From the NCBI GenBank assembly GCA_963383645.1, contig OY726564.1:109762540-109826539 (forward strand): DNA of 64,000 nucleotides, given 5' to 3'. Both the position numbers and the translations under genes were made by a program. Positions 49,140-60,934 of this stretch are shown here, piece after piece. Position 1 is the stretch's first letter, and each line of letters starts with the position of its first letter. The DNA is from Muscardinus avellanarius (Eukaryota; Chordata; Mammalia; Rodentia; Gliridae). Below the pieces are notes generated by a model. It was not told where the DNA came from and ran no database searches. It saw only the letters and a program-made list of their open reading frames with translations.

Positions 49140-49930
49140 CCAAGACAATTGACCATATAACCTGGAGGAAGGAAAATTTATTTGTTCACTGTTTTTTGGA
49201 GATCTTGGAGTTTATATCAGGCTGGGTCTTCAGAACTGAGGGCATGGCATTAGAAACAGAGAGAGGGGGACACATGGGCTCTGCTCTCACCTCCTGGAGG
49301 CCAGAAACCAGACAGCCAACCAGCAAGGGCAGTCAGAGCCACAAGCACAGTCCCTGTTATAGTTACATTGTCCCCTAAGGAGCTCATTTATCAATATTCA
49401 GGGTTGATAGTTAGCTCATGTGAATTGTAATCTCAGCAGTGGGTAAATCCATTGCAATGGGTGTATCTGGGAGGAGGTCTGAGCTGATATGCTCTGGCTG
49501 ATGAAGGTGGAGCCCTGAAGCTGTGGCCTTGGGGATTATATATGGATCCTCATCCCCTCATCCCCACTTTCTCTTCCAGCCTCCACACATCATGCATTCT
49601 CCCTCCCTCTGCTTTCCATCACCATGACCTGAGATCAAAAGTCCGCAGCCTCAAATGGACTGAACCCCAAAGCCAAGAGAAAATAAGCCTTCCTTCCTCT
49701 GAGCTATGTGGTCAGATCTATTAAATTATAGCTGTGAAAATACTGCCTAATACAATCCCTACAGCCACAATGCCAGAGACCCACGTGCTCCAGTCACACC
49801 CCACCTGCCTAGGTTACCATCCAGTAAATCTGTTACAGTGGATTCACACATGAGATTACAACCATCATGACGTCATTACATCAATTTGAGCGCTATAACA
49901 GAAGTTCTTGAGGGGACATTCTATAACTAT
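49140..49930. mobile_element. Patchwork of MaLR-type LTR relics in both orientations
   Basis: Outer pieces (about 49140-49380 and 49745-49930) read antisense (ggaaggaaaatttatttgtt, cccacctgcctaggttacca). The central piece reads sense (tggctgatgaaggtggagcc, ttggggattatatatggatc, gccaagagaaaataagcctt). This is compatible with one LTR inserted into another. Confidence 0.55.
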
Positions 49931-51008
49931 CTTTCTTTCTCTTTATAGAACAGTAAGCAGAAGCATATGCTTCAGAGCCTTCTAGGGAAATGGGAACAGG
50001 AAGTTATCATCACCTAAAATATAAATTTAACTCCATCAAATTTTTTCCCTTGGGAGAAGTCCTGCTTGTCAGCACCCATCAAAAAATTGTGGGAATCATT
50101 ATTTGTGAAAGGAATCAGATTGCCATCTAGTAAAAGAAAATCTATTTTGAGTGGGAATTATGTACCTGTCTTATGAATCATCCAGGTAAGGTGAGGCAGG
50201 CCCAGCTGCAGAAATGCATCCCTCTTATCCCCAAGGGGGCCTGGATATATTCACGTGTCCATCACTTATATCCATCTGCCCACAGAGCATCCACTTTGTA
50301 TCCTGGCACTGAGGTGTGTGTGTTTTAGAAAGATTCTTCCACCCTCCCAAGTAATTAATCAACCAAAATCATCAATAGCAAAAGAGGGGAAAAGATGGCA
50401 AAGAAAAAGAGTTGAATGGGGAAAATCATTTTAATCTCATTAGCAAATTATGCCTTAGACCAGTAATAAGTCAAGAAGCCACGAGCATCTCGTGAAAGAT
50501 GATTAACCTTGTGTATTTTAGGGGTCACTGAAATATGAGCTCATTTATTAGACCTTCTTGATGGGGGAGGGCAGTTTCCATAATTAATGGAGTTTTCTTC
50601 TTAAGTTCATCAAGTCCCTGGGACTGTTAAATGTAACCTATGCAAACAGGGGTTGATCTATGACCTTGGGGTTCTCTCCTGAGCAAGTTCTTTTCCAAGG
50701 AACTAGGGGAAGGATTGTCCACAGCCAGGAGAAAAGAACATCCAGTCCTTTTAAACAGAATGTGCACATTCCTCCTAAATGCTAGGATTTTCCCTAACAA
50801 ACATTCTTTCTGCAAATACTTGCAGGAAGAGGGGCATGGTCTGGATACTATAACTTCTTCATATTTGGACATCAAATTTGGAGGAAACTTAGAATGTGAA
50901 TCTAATGGCAGAAGAAAGATTCATTCAAAAAATTGTATCATGGAAAGTTTTATCGATGAACTCCTTGAAAAATGGGTATTCTGCATCCCAGGGGTTAAGA
51001 ACAAAAGT
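49931..51008. other. Intronic stretch, nothing recognised
   Basis: Ordinary AT-rich intron; no repeat or exon is identified. Confidence 0.45.
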
Positions 51009-51009
51009 C

Positions 51010-51010
51010 T

Positions 51011-51049
<39 letters not shown>
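51010..51049. repeat. (TTG)n microsatellite
   Basis: About 13 TTG units. Confidence 0.97.
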
Positions 51050-51464
51050 GTTTCTGCCTTTTTTATTCCAGGAGATATTTCTAAAATGTTTTATTTTGAA
51101 TTGTAACAAAATTCATTTATAGTGCAGTAAAGATAACTCCATCCTTTCCAGTACTTGAGCATCTTGTCTTGCCTTCAATGTCATCCTTCTAGACAGTTTG
51201 CAATCTTTTGTCCTAAAATATTTGGACCCATAATGTAGTGTTTAAGTGTATGTGTGTGAAAAGAGGGACAGAGAGACAAATATAAATAATATTAGGCTGA
51301 ATCTATAAATCCATATAAGACCCAAGAATATACTCTGGGAATTATTTAAAACAGTCAAACGATGAATCTATAGGATTGCTTTACTGTCTCGACATGTTAG
51401 CGCTATTATTTTAAGGCTTTAGGTTTCACTGCACTTGGGAAGTGGGACAGTAGGATGACAGGGA

Positions 51465-51662
51465 TAAACATAAGCTTCGGGGTCAGACAGAGCTAAGTCT
51501 GATTCCATCCTTTTCTACCACTGTGACCTTAAGCAAGCTACTCAGTCTTTTGAGTCTAATTTTACTCATCTGTAAAATGGGGTTGAAAATAATATATGTA
51601 AATAATGGACGTCCTACACAAAGAATCGCTCAATTTCTGATAGCTACGGTTATTATTTTTAG
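51465..51662 (-). mobile_element. MIR SINE relic
   Basis: tcggggtcagacagagctaa, accactgtgaccttaagcaa and tttactcatctgtaaaatgg are clear antisense MIR phrases. Confidence 0.78.
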
Positions 51663-52860
51663 CCTTGCTTACAAGAAAAATAAACATTCAACTTGCACAG
51701 GGCAGCTCACATGGCCTTTTCTCTAGATCTTCTGAGAGAGTGTGAATACCAGGTGGTCTGATTTGGGATAGCAATGGTCACCTAGACATCAGGACGAGGC
51801 GAGCTGTGCCTGTGCCAGGTCTGGGCATTTCTGGAACAAAGCCTGACTGTGCTTCATTCAGTGAGGTCTTCTTTGTCTAAAATCATGCTTGAGGGAACAT
51901 TCTGAAAAAAAGGCAGGTGGTTGGGAAGACGGGAGTCCTGGCTGGTCACCGAGATGGCTAGCTGGTATGAGGGTTGAAACCACATGGGCAGGAATAACAG
52001 GAGACTGGCTTCATCTCTGCCTGGTGGCGTCTAGCGAGCTTTAACGAAGAAAACAAACAGACAAAACAGAACTCTTGTGTGGCTAATAGTGTAAGCCGTT
52101 TAATTCAACGGAGCTTTGTGCTTTGCCCAGGAATTCATGCCTGGACAGCCACACAGCTACGCCAGCTTCCTTCCTGTGACACATCTGGCCTGACAGCTGA
52201 GTGGCCCAGGCACCCGATGGGTTGGGGGCTAGGGAAGGTGGGGAGCCATCCTCGGCTGCCTGATTTGCCTGTTCATCATCATCTGGACCTTGCGGGTTTC
52301 AGCAGGGGGAACTCTCTTTAAAACTGTCACCCAGTCAGCTCTCCCTGCTGCCTTCCCCGGGCTGGACCCGGCTGGAGTCCTGGCGGGCCCACAGGGGCCA
52401 TTTGTTTGGTGAATTTTAACTGTAGCATCAGCAAACTGCACATCCAGCTGTGATCTTTGACTGGGAGGGGAGGAGGGGAGAAGAGGTGGGCTTTCAGAAG
52501 CACATCTGCAGCAGCTCTGGGCTACAACTGGGGGAACTAGGCCGTGGTACTTGGCAGCAGAGGAAAAGACCAAGGAGAGAAAGAGGGGAGATGATCAACA
52601 ACATGATTCCACCAACTTTTGAAACTTGGGTTTGGGTTTGGTTTTGGTGCGGGCGTAGTGTGTTTGTTGACCGGCAGGATGTATGGTGAGCCATCCATAA
52701 AAGCCAATCTTTGGGGTCAAATCTGGCCCCCCATTCTAGCTGCCTGAATATTAGCAAAGTATCGCCTGTTAGAATCAGCTCTAATGCTAATGTGCAGAAT
52801 CTATTGCACACACAGAAGACAGCAGGACGGCAAGACAGGTATTGGCTTCTGAAGGGAGTC
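51663..52860. other. Intronic stretch, nothing recognised
   Basis: No repeat family or exon is identified. Two short open frames of more than 100 codons on the minus strand have no recognisable motif. Confidence 0.4.
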
Positions 52861-52861
52861 C

Positions 52862-53078
52862 AGGCGCAGTGTGGTGGCACATGCCGCTAATCACAGCACT
52901 GGCGGGGCTGAGACAGGAGAATTTCAGGTTCTAGGACAGCTTCAGTAAGTAGTGAGACTCTCATCAACCTAGCAAGACTTTGTTTCTCCCCCTCACACAC
53001 ACACAGAAAAAATTTGTCTGAAGTGTAGCTTGGAGATAGAATGCCCCTGGGTTCCATCCCCAGTACCAAAAAGTACAT
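52862..53078 (+). mobile_element. B1-ID dimer SINE
   Basis: ccaggcgcagtgtggtggca (B1) and ggttccatccccagtacc (ID). The B1 half carries the longer gtagtgagactctcatcaac version seen at 54.4 and 58.9 kb. Confidence 0.88.
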
Positions 53079-53149
53079 AAATTGAAAATAAAGAGAGTGT
53101 AGTTCAGCAGGAGGCATGAATTAATTGGCAAATTAATGATTTCATCATT

Positions 53150-53318
53150 AATCTCTATTTATTTGTTTATTTTGGTACTAGGGATTGAACTATACTCTTA
53201 GCTGTTTTAGATTTTTTTTTTTGAAAATAGGGTCTTGCTAAGTTGCTGAGGGTCCCCGAATGTTGCTGAGGCCGGTTTTGAACTTATAATCCTCCTGTCC
53301 CAGCATCCCAAGGGTTAG
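53150..53318 (-). mobile_element. B1-ID SINE, partial
   Basis: ctagggattgaactatactc (ID), gggtcttgctaagttgctga and cttataatcctcctgtccca (B1), antisense; ends about 340 bases before an ASTN1 exon. Confidence 0.82.
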
Positions 53319-53650
53319 AGGAGTGCACTTTAATTCTGTTGTATTCCTTCCCATCCCTGCTGAGGACAGCTGCAGAAGCTGGCAGGGCTGGGCTCTGTCC
53401 TGCTGCAGCTCTCGCTTTCAGCCTCCTCGGAGGAAGCAGCTTTAGTGCAAATGTATATGATCTGTGCGCAGTGAGAAGCAAGGTGTCACAAGCCAAGGTC
53501 ATCTGCTTTTAAAGAGTGAGAGAGACGTTCATGGATTAGTTGCCAGTTTTCATAGCTTCAAGGTAAAATGCTAAAAATAGGTGTCAGTGATTATACTCCG
53601 GTGAAGAGAACCCGGTCCCTTGATTCACCCGCTCGTGTGGATGCTTCTGA

Positions 53651-53827
<177 letters not shown>

Positions 53828-54344
53828 TGAGTGGAGCCTCAGGGGGCCTGTTGAGGTGTGAACGTCCACGCGGGGGAAGAGGTCACCAGCCCCCAGGCTG
53901 AGGAAAGAGCCCGAGGCATAGGAAGAGAGGACTCTAAGGGAAAGTCTAGGCCAAGTTCTCTACGTGTGGAAATCCAGCCTCCTTTACCTGCAAGGGAAAA
54001 TTAAACCCAGAGCTTGCTTAAATCACTGTTCAATTAGGCCAGGATGTCCCAGACTGTGCTTTGTGCAGCTCTGTTAATTAGATGTTTTGTGATGAGAGGC
54101 ACTCGGTGGTCTAAAACTTGGGATAGATCCTATGAAACTGATCAATTGCCAAGGAAAGGAGGGCTGTCTCCCCAAGTTCTGCCCCTGGAGTTCCAGCATG
54201 TTGAGCGGTCATTCCTAATCAGGCAAAGTCACTCCTCAGTTTGAAGCGCCCTTCACAATGGCTAAGCTCTGTTGCTCACACTTTTCTTTTGTTCTTGGGA
54301 TAGCTCCGCAAGGGCCAGCTTACACATTAGAAAACAAATGCCCA

Positions 54345-54548
54345 GCCAGGCATAGTGGCACATGCCTGTACTCACATGCAGTACTTGGGAAGCTGAGAGA
54401 GGAAGATTCCAGGTTCCAGGAAAGCCTCAGCAGCACAGAGACTCTCAGCAAACTAGCGAGACCCTGTTTCAAAACAGAAAATTTAAAAGGCTGGGCTTGC
54501 AGCTTGGAGGTAGAATGTCCCTGGGCTCAGTCGTTCCCAAGACCCAAA
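54345..54548 (+). mobile_element. B1-ID dimer SINE
   Basis: gccaggcatagtggcacatg (B1); gggcttgcagcttggaggta and cctgggctcagtcgttccc (ID); AAC/ACT-rich tail. Confidence 0.88.
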
Positions 54549-54779
54549 ACAACAACAATACTACTACTGATAATAAAAAAATGGAACGCACATGAACTGT
54601 AAGCGACTTTCTCATGACTGGTGAGATAGATTAAGATCAGATTTCAGACCCTCTCTTTTGAAAGTTCTGCAGTTTTCTCAAAATTTAAATTTATGCCACT
54701 GAGTGGAATTATATATAAAGACATTTTCCTGCTATATTTATAAAGTAAATATTTAGCACACTCTGCTATACGTGCAGCT

Positions 54780-54968
54780 TGCTTTCCTCCTCTTCCTCTT
54801 CCTCTTCCTCTCCCTCTCTCTTCCTCCTCCTCCTCCTCCTCCTCCTCCTCCTCCTCCTCCTCCTCCTCCTCCTCTTCTTCTTCTTCTTCTTCTTCTTCTT
54901 CTTCTTCTTCTTCTTCTTCTTCTTCTTCTTCTTCTTCTTCTTCTTCTTCTTCTCTCTCCCCCCCCCTC
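54780..54968. repeat. Long (CTC)n/(CTT)n polypyrimidine tract
   Basis: About 180 bases without a purine for most of its length: CTCTTC units, then about 16 CTC units, then about 27 CTT units, then C-rich. Open frames through it encode only homopolymers. Confidence 0.98.
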
Positions 54969-54969
54969 T

Positions 54970-55930
54970 CTTCAGGTCAGGCAGAGCCTTTAGTTTATCC
55001 AGAAGCCATGCTGACCCCTGGGATGAAAAGAGGAATAACATATAGCTCTTACCTTCCAGGATCTCCTCATCCCATAGGTTTACAGTGAATATCAGCATTT
55101 GTGGTAATAAGACTCCACTGAGTGCTAAAGGCCCATGCTGAATAATCATGGGGAGAGTCTTCAGTGGAGTTGTAATGTTATTTTTATTCTGTTGTATTTT
55201 GCCTTATTTCTTTGCAATCGAGCAATTTTCATATTTGGTGTCTGGTAACATCCCGTTCCATAAATAGCAGCTTGCTCTACATTTTCCTGTGCTCCATAAT
55301 GTAATCATTAGGGTTGACCCACTTTAATTAATAGAAGTAAACGCGGCCGAAATTACATATATTTTTAAATGGTTGTTTAATAGATATATATTTGTTTGCT
55401 TAAGAAATATATATTTCGGCACCTGCTTGTGCAGAGAAGCTAGTAAGGTGTCAGATATAGGAGAAAGGACCCGGTACCAGATCCGGCCTCTCCCTTCAAA
55501 GGAGTTTACAAGTGGGACGGCCCCAAGAAAGGGGATAAAGTGGTGATGTGGAAAGGGAAGCCCCCAGTATGTTTACAATGGACTGAAGGGGGCCAGATAG
55601 CTACAGAATTCTTCCCAGGGTCACAGTGTATGGGCAGCTCAAGAAAGGAGCCGCTTCGCCGTCTCCTGTGGACCTCACTAGAACCATGAGGTCCTCTCCG
55701 CATCCCGAGTCCATTTGTTTCAGGACTAAGAACTAGGTACCTCATGGCCCTTGCTTTTCTGTTTCCATCAGAATTAGGCTCACGCATGTTCAGCACTCTC
55801 CAAACACTATATATAGCTGGCCAAAGAAGTTCTTGATTTGAGCTGCTTATATGAAGATCATCTTGCATGCACTCATAATTAAAGAGCTCCGCTCACACCT
55901 GTTCACATGGTAAAGTCGTATTAGCACGGG
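54970..55930. other. Intronic stretch, unique-looking
   Basis: No repeat family is recognised. It includes an AT-rich run with repeated atatattt phrases near 55.35-55.42 kb. Confidence 0.4.
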
Positions 55931-55939
55931 CTTCGTTTG

Positions 55940-56150
55940 CGGCTTTCTAATAATAATAGCAACCCATACTAAGGGCCCAGCTATCTGCAAGGCACGGTCA
56001 CAGTCTCCTATGTTGTATCTCAGTCGGCTCAAGAATGCCTTGAAACAGCTACTTTCCCCCTCTTTTTACAATTTTGGAACTGAAGCTCAGTGACTAAGCA
56101 ACTGGCCCAAGATCACCCAGTGAAGGGCAGAGTCGTTATCATCGCAGTAT
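55940..56150 (+). mobile_element. MIR SINE relic
   Basis: agctatctgcaaggcacggt, ttttacaattttggaactga and caactggcccaagatcaccc follow MIR order. Confidence 0.7.
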
Positions 56151-56173
56151 CGCTTCCCACTACTTAGATGGTT

Positions 56174-56398
56174 GAGCAGCCGAGCATGGTGGCACGGGCC
56201 TATGATCCTGGATATTTGGAAAACTGAGACAGGAGAATCACAGGTTTGAGAACAGCCTTAGAAACTTAGCAAGAATCTCGGCAAACTATTGATAATCCTG
56301 TTTCAAAACAAAAAAATAAAAAGGACTAGGGGTGTACTCTGGGGGTAGATGCCCCTGGATTCAGTCCCCAGTAAAACACAGACACAGACACAGACACA
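56174..56398 (+). mobile_element. B1-ID dimer SINE
   Basis: gccgagcatggtggcacggg (B1) and gtagatgcccctggattcag (ID), with an ACAG-rich tail. Confidence 0.88.
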
Positions 56399-56427
56399 AA
56401 AATTAATAATTTGTTCCTCTAGAACAG

Positions 56428-56652
56428 AAGTTTTTTTTTTTTTTGGGGGGGGGTACCTGGGATGCAACCCAGGTGCATTCTACCTCTGAGCTTCAACCAG
56501 ACCTATTTTGTTTTTATTTTTTAATTGAAACCAGGGTTTCACTGTGTTGCAAAGGGCCTCACTAAGTAGCTGAGGCTGGCCTCAAACCACAACCCTCCTG
56601 TCTCAGCCTCCCAAATGCTAGCATTGCAAGCATTCACCACCACGCCTGGCAG
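56428..56652 (-). mobile_element. B1-ID dimer SINE
   Basis: gggatgcaacccaggtgcat (ID) and cagcctcccaaatgctagca, accaccacgcctggc (B1), antisense. It faces the preceding SINE tail to tail. Confidence 0.9.
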
Positions 56653-57512
56653 AACAGGAGTCTTTATCTTATTACAACAATTACTAAATGGAGTGATACA
56701 TGAAATATCTTAATACTGTGGGCACCTTTACCTTCAAAGTCTCTTGTATTCTAAGAAGAGAGCCACATTCGATCAATATTCTTTTGCAATGACAGCGCAA
56801 TCAAAGAAGTATTTCTTACTTGAGCTAAAAAGTGCATATTACTTATAACTACAAATCAGGCCAATTAATGACATGTGAGTGATTGACCCATGGTTACCAA
56901 ATTAGTATCGTTTTTCATTAGCGTAGCCATACCTGCATGCTGGGGAGCAGGCCAGGAGGCCGTGTTCAGTTAATGTGTGCATGGCATTCACACTGTGTGC
57001 CGACCTCTCTTTAGTTCAGGACGGCTACTCTAGATGAAGGGGGGGGGGTTTATATGGGTTGATCTTGTGCCTGGATATATTCAAACAGAACACGGCCAAG
57101 AGATCATAAATCTTCCTAATTTCTTAGTTGACTCGTCACAGGACCAGGTTAGAAAGTTATTAATTTCTTAAGCACAGTGTCATTCCTTTCTCTGCCTAAT
57201 TACCCTCCCAACAAATGCAGGATCCTGCCATCTAGATGATTCTTGGGCAAAACTCTGTTATATCTTGTACTTAAATGTGTTAACTCATTCACAAGGTTAT
57301 CTGCAATGATTCTTTCTGTGACCTGTTTGGGCAAGACTTCAAGGGAAAGGTAAGATATTTGTGATAAGCCTCAATCTCTAGTCTTAAGAAACTTAGTTAC
57401 AAAGAGATCAGAATCCAGTTGAGATATTCCAAATCATTGACTAGCCAACACTCTCCCAAAGGCAACTCTCGCCAGTGGGTGGAGCTGACTTGCGTGCATA
57501 GCGCCCGAATAG

Positions 57513-57740
<228 letters not shown>

Positions 57741-58828
57741 TGACCACAATGCATGGAGCTGGTTATTCAGGGCGGTTGGCGAATCTTCTCAGAGTAGCTT
57801 GACACTCAGCACAAAGTTGTACATCTTGGAGCAACATGACCAGGAAATGCCTAAAGGGTTACGTTATGCTCTCGTCTACCCACCACCTTCTCCAAGTCCT
57901 ATATTCTTCCCAGAATCTAAAAGCTCTGCTTCCTCTGAGGGCAGAGTAGATTGTTGAGTGAGATTTGATCTTGCCCTGGATGTGATATGCAAGTCGCCCC
58001 CAAATGCTCAAGTTCCAATCTCTCTCCAGAAGACTCAGTGTGTGATCAACCTAGAAAAGCAGCCCTCAGAGTGTGACGCAGGACCCCTGAGGACCCCTGA
58101 GCCCCTGCAGGGAATATTCAAGGTCCTGTTTCTCCACCTGTAGAAAGATTGGATATTCTCCTACAGTTCAACTCAAGCAAGACAGTGCAATAATTTGGAT
58201 TTAGTCCTCAGAATCCAATTGCCTTCTATTAAGCAGGGCCCTTAAATTGTGAAAAATATAAAAGAATGCCACTCCGATCATTTTTGCTTAAATATGTTAA
58301 TATGGAATGGGCTTATTATTGTGATTTAAAAATGAATTAGTTTTTTAACATTTCTGCTTAAATTCCTGATGTAGTGAATATCATTAGATGTAATTGGGGG
58401 ACTTTATTATATAGATACAATAAAGCTACTTGGGACCTTTGATTCCTTATAAGAGTGTAAAAGAGTCCTAAGAACAAAATATTTCAAGCCACTTATCTAG
58501 AATATTTTCAGGAGATTCTCCATTTGACCCCTGGCCATATTCTACCTTGGCTGTTTGGTTACATATTCTTTAGATCCAAAAGAGGAAGAAGATGATAGCG
58601 TTGGTGAGGATGTTAGTGTTATGCTATGGACCTGAACTTGCTAGCAACCTAGGCCTAAATCTTAGGAATAAACTGATAATAAATTCCCAAGCTAGTTCTT
58701 AGAACTGTTACAGACAGGTGACTGCACCAATATTTCCCCTTTTAGTCTGGAGATAGGTTTGCCCAAGACAAGAGCATAGTGTTGTAACCATCTTATAGTC
58801 ACTATTGTCTTAAAGTTAGCCCAAAGCC

Positions 58829-59026
58829 AGGCGTGGTGGCGCACGCTTGTCATCCCAGTACTAGGGAGGCTGAGACAGGATGATCACAGGTTCAAGGACA
58901 GCCTTAGCAAGTAGTGAGACTCTCAGCAATCTAGTGAGGTCCTGTTACCACATAAAAAAATAAAATAAAATAGGGCTGGAGGTGTGTCATGGAAGTAGAA
59001 TGCCCCTGGGTTCCATCTTCAGTACC
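58829..59026 (+). mobile_element. B1-ID dimer SINE
   Basis: gccaggcgtggtggcgcacg (B1), ggtgtgtcatggaagtagaa and gggttccatcttcagtacc (ID). Several CpGs remain, so it is fairly young. Confidence 0.92.
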
Positions 59027-59054
59027 GAATGAATGAATGAATGAATGAATGAAT
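59027..59054. repeat. (GAAT)n short tandem repeat
   Basis: About seven GAAT units in the SINE tail. Confidence 0.95.
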
Positions 59055-59310
59055 AAAAATTAGCTCGAGTGTCTCCAGGTCTTGTAGAGAGGGGATCTCA
59101 GAGCAGGATGAGAGGGAGGGAGGAGTGTTTTTGACCCCCTCAGTGTGCTTTCTTAGCTGGTTCATCTCACATCTACAGCAGTGCTCACCTTACGAACCTC
59201 CCCCCTATGTCTCATCCCTGACATGTGCATCAAATGAGGCCCAAAGTGGGAGGAACTTGTGGCCAAAGAGAACTCTTACATTCTGTGCTAAAATATAGAC
59301 GGCCCACTAG

Positions 59311-59556
<246 letters not shown>

Positions 59557-59800
59557 TGACCTTGGTTGTTTGGGTTTCAAAGCTAGTGACTTCTTTATAC
59601 ATAATAAATGCTCAGCTATAACACAGAACGCTATTAGGACTATTTGTCAGTAAAATTGTCAATATTATCACATAATTACCTGCAAAATGGTTGTGATATC
59701 TTCACTTGCTGCTTCCACAGGGATGCTGCCAAAATGAATGAGATAATAACTGTGTAAAAGTTCAGAGGTTTTGGTGGGATTAGAGGAAATAACCAGGTCA

Positions 59801-59807
<7 letters not shown>

Positions 59808-59858
<51 letters not shown>
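59808..59858. repeat. (GA)n microsatellite
   Basis: About 25 GA units. Confidence 0.98.
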
Positions 59859-59859
<1 letters not shown>

Positions 59860-59929
59860 GTCAGATTGTTCCTCTCACCCAAATATCTGATATTGCTGCT
59901 GTTGGGTTCCCTGGAGAGTGCTCAGGGCC

Positions 59930-60100
59930 CAGTGTGGAGGACCTGAAATTGATAGAGCTTTGTTGCCAGTTGACCCTGAATTCGAGTCCCAGCTCTCCTC
60001 CGTGCTAGCGGTGTGACATCAGGCAATAGACTCCCTCTGGCCTCAGCGCCTCTCGTCAAGAGGTGAGGGTGATAACACCTGCCCCTCTGTGTTGGTGTTA
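59930..60100 (-). mobile_element. MIR SINE relic
   Basis: ctgaattcgagtcccagctc, gtgtgacatcaggcaataga and gaggtgagggtgataacacc are an antisense MIR. Confidence 0.65.
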
Positions 60101-60529
60101 GGCCAGTGACAGTCTTCCTTCTGGCCCACAATGAAGCACAGTACAGGGTGGTTAAAGAGGCCCGAACCTCAGGGTATGTGTCTCCTTGCAGTGCCTCTGA
60201 AGACTCCCATCGCCACTACCTGGGCAAAAAAAGAGACTTTAAAGTGTCCCAAGGGTGCTAACTGGGATGAATGAAGCCCCACTTGCTAGAAGGCTAAAAA
60301 TAAGCTGATTCTGTTGTGGGTTTCGTCCTTTTCTTCATTATTCCCTCCAAACTCATTCTATGTTTTTTTTCCCTATCTATATCTTTCTCCATTATTTCTT
60401 TTCTTTTCCAAAGAATGGAGTGAACCAAGCGTGGCCTCCTCCAGATATCAAGTTATTTTGCAAATTGTTGACGAAGACTAGAAGTAGGTCGTAGGTCTGC
60501 CTGTGGCCACAACACAGCCATTCATCACA

Positions 60530-60735
60530 TGGGTTCTGGAGCTTAAGGCCTGGACTCAGCGCCACGTTGGCCGTGTGTGATCTGGACAAGTCGCTTCTCT
60601 CCTCTGTGCCTCTATTTCTTTGACTTGTAAGGACAGGTGTTATCATTCTGTCTTTCTTATGGGATCAAGATGAGAAATAGACGAGATAATATTTTTTAAG
60701 TTCTTAGCACAGTTCCTAACACAGAGTAAAATCTG
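60530..60735 (-). mobile_element. MIR SINE relic
   Basis: gatctggacaagtcgcttct, ctctgtgcctctatttcttt, agacgagataatatttttta and cttagcacagttcctaacac follow antisense MIR order. Confidence 0.68.
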
Positions 60736-60888
60736 GGTTTGTTAACTGACTAAATGTACCAAGGAAGAAAGAAAAGAAAACAGAATGAGAAACAGCAAAT
60801 AGTGTCTTCCTGATCGGAAGAGCAAGAGACTAAGCTCAGATATGACTTGGGCCAGCAATAAAACTCTTCAAAATCAATTGCCTATGAA

Positions 60889-60889
60889 A

Positions 60890-60931
<42 letters not shown>
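60889..60931. repeat. (CA)n microsatellite
   Basis: About 21 CA units. Confidence 0.98.

Positions 60932-60934
<3 letters not shown>

Noticed and set aside
54766..55149. 127-codon minus-strand frame rich in lysine, arginine and glutamate
   Set aside because: It is only a translation of the CTC/CTT microsatellite.
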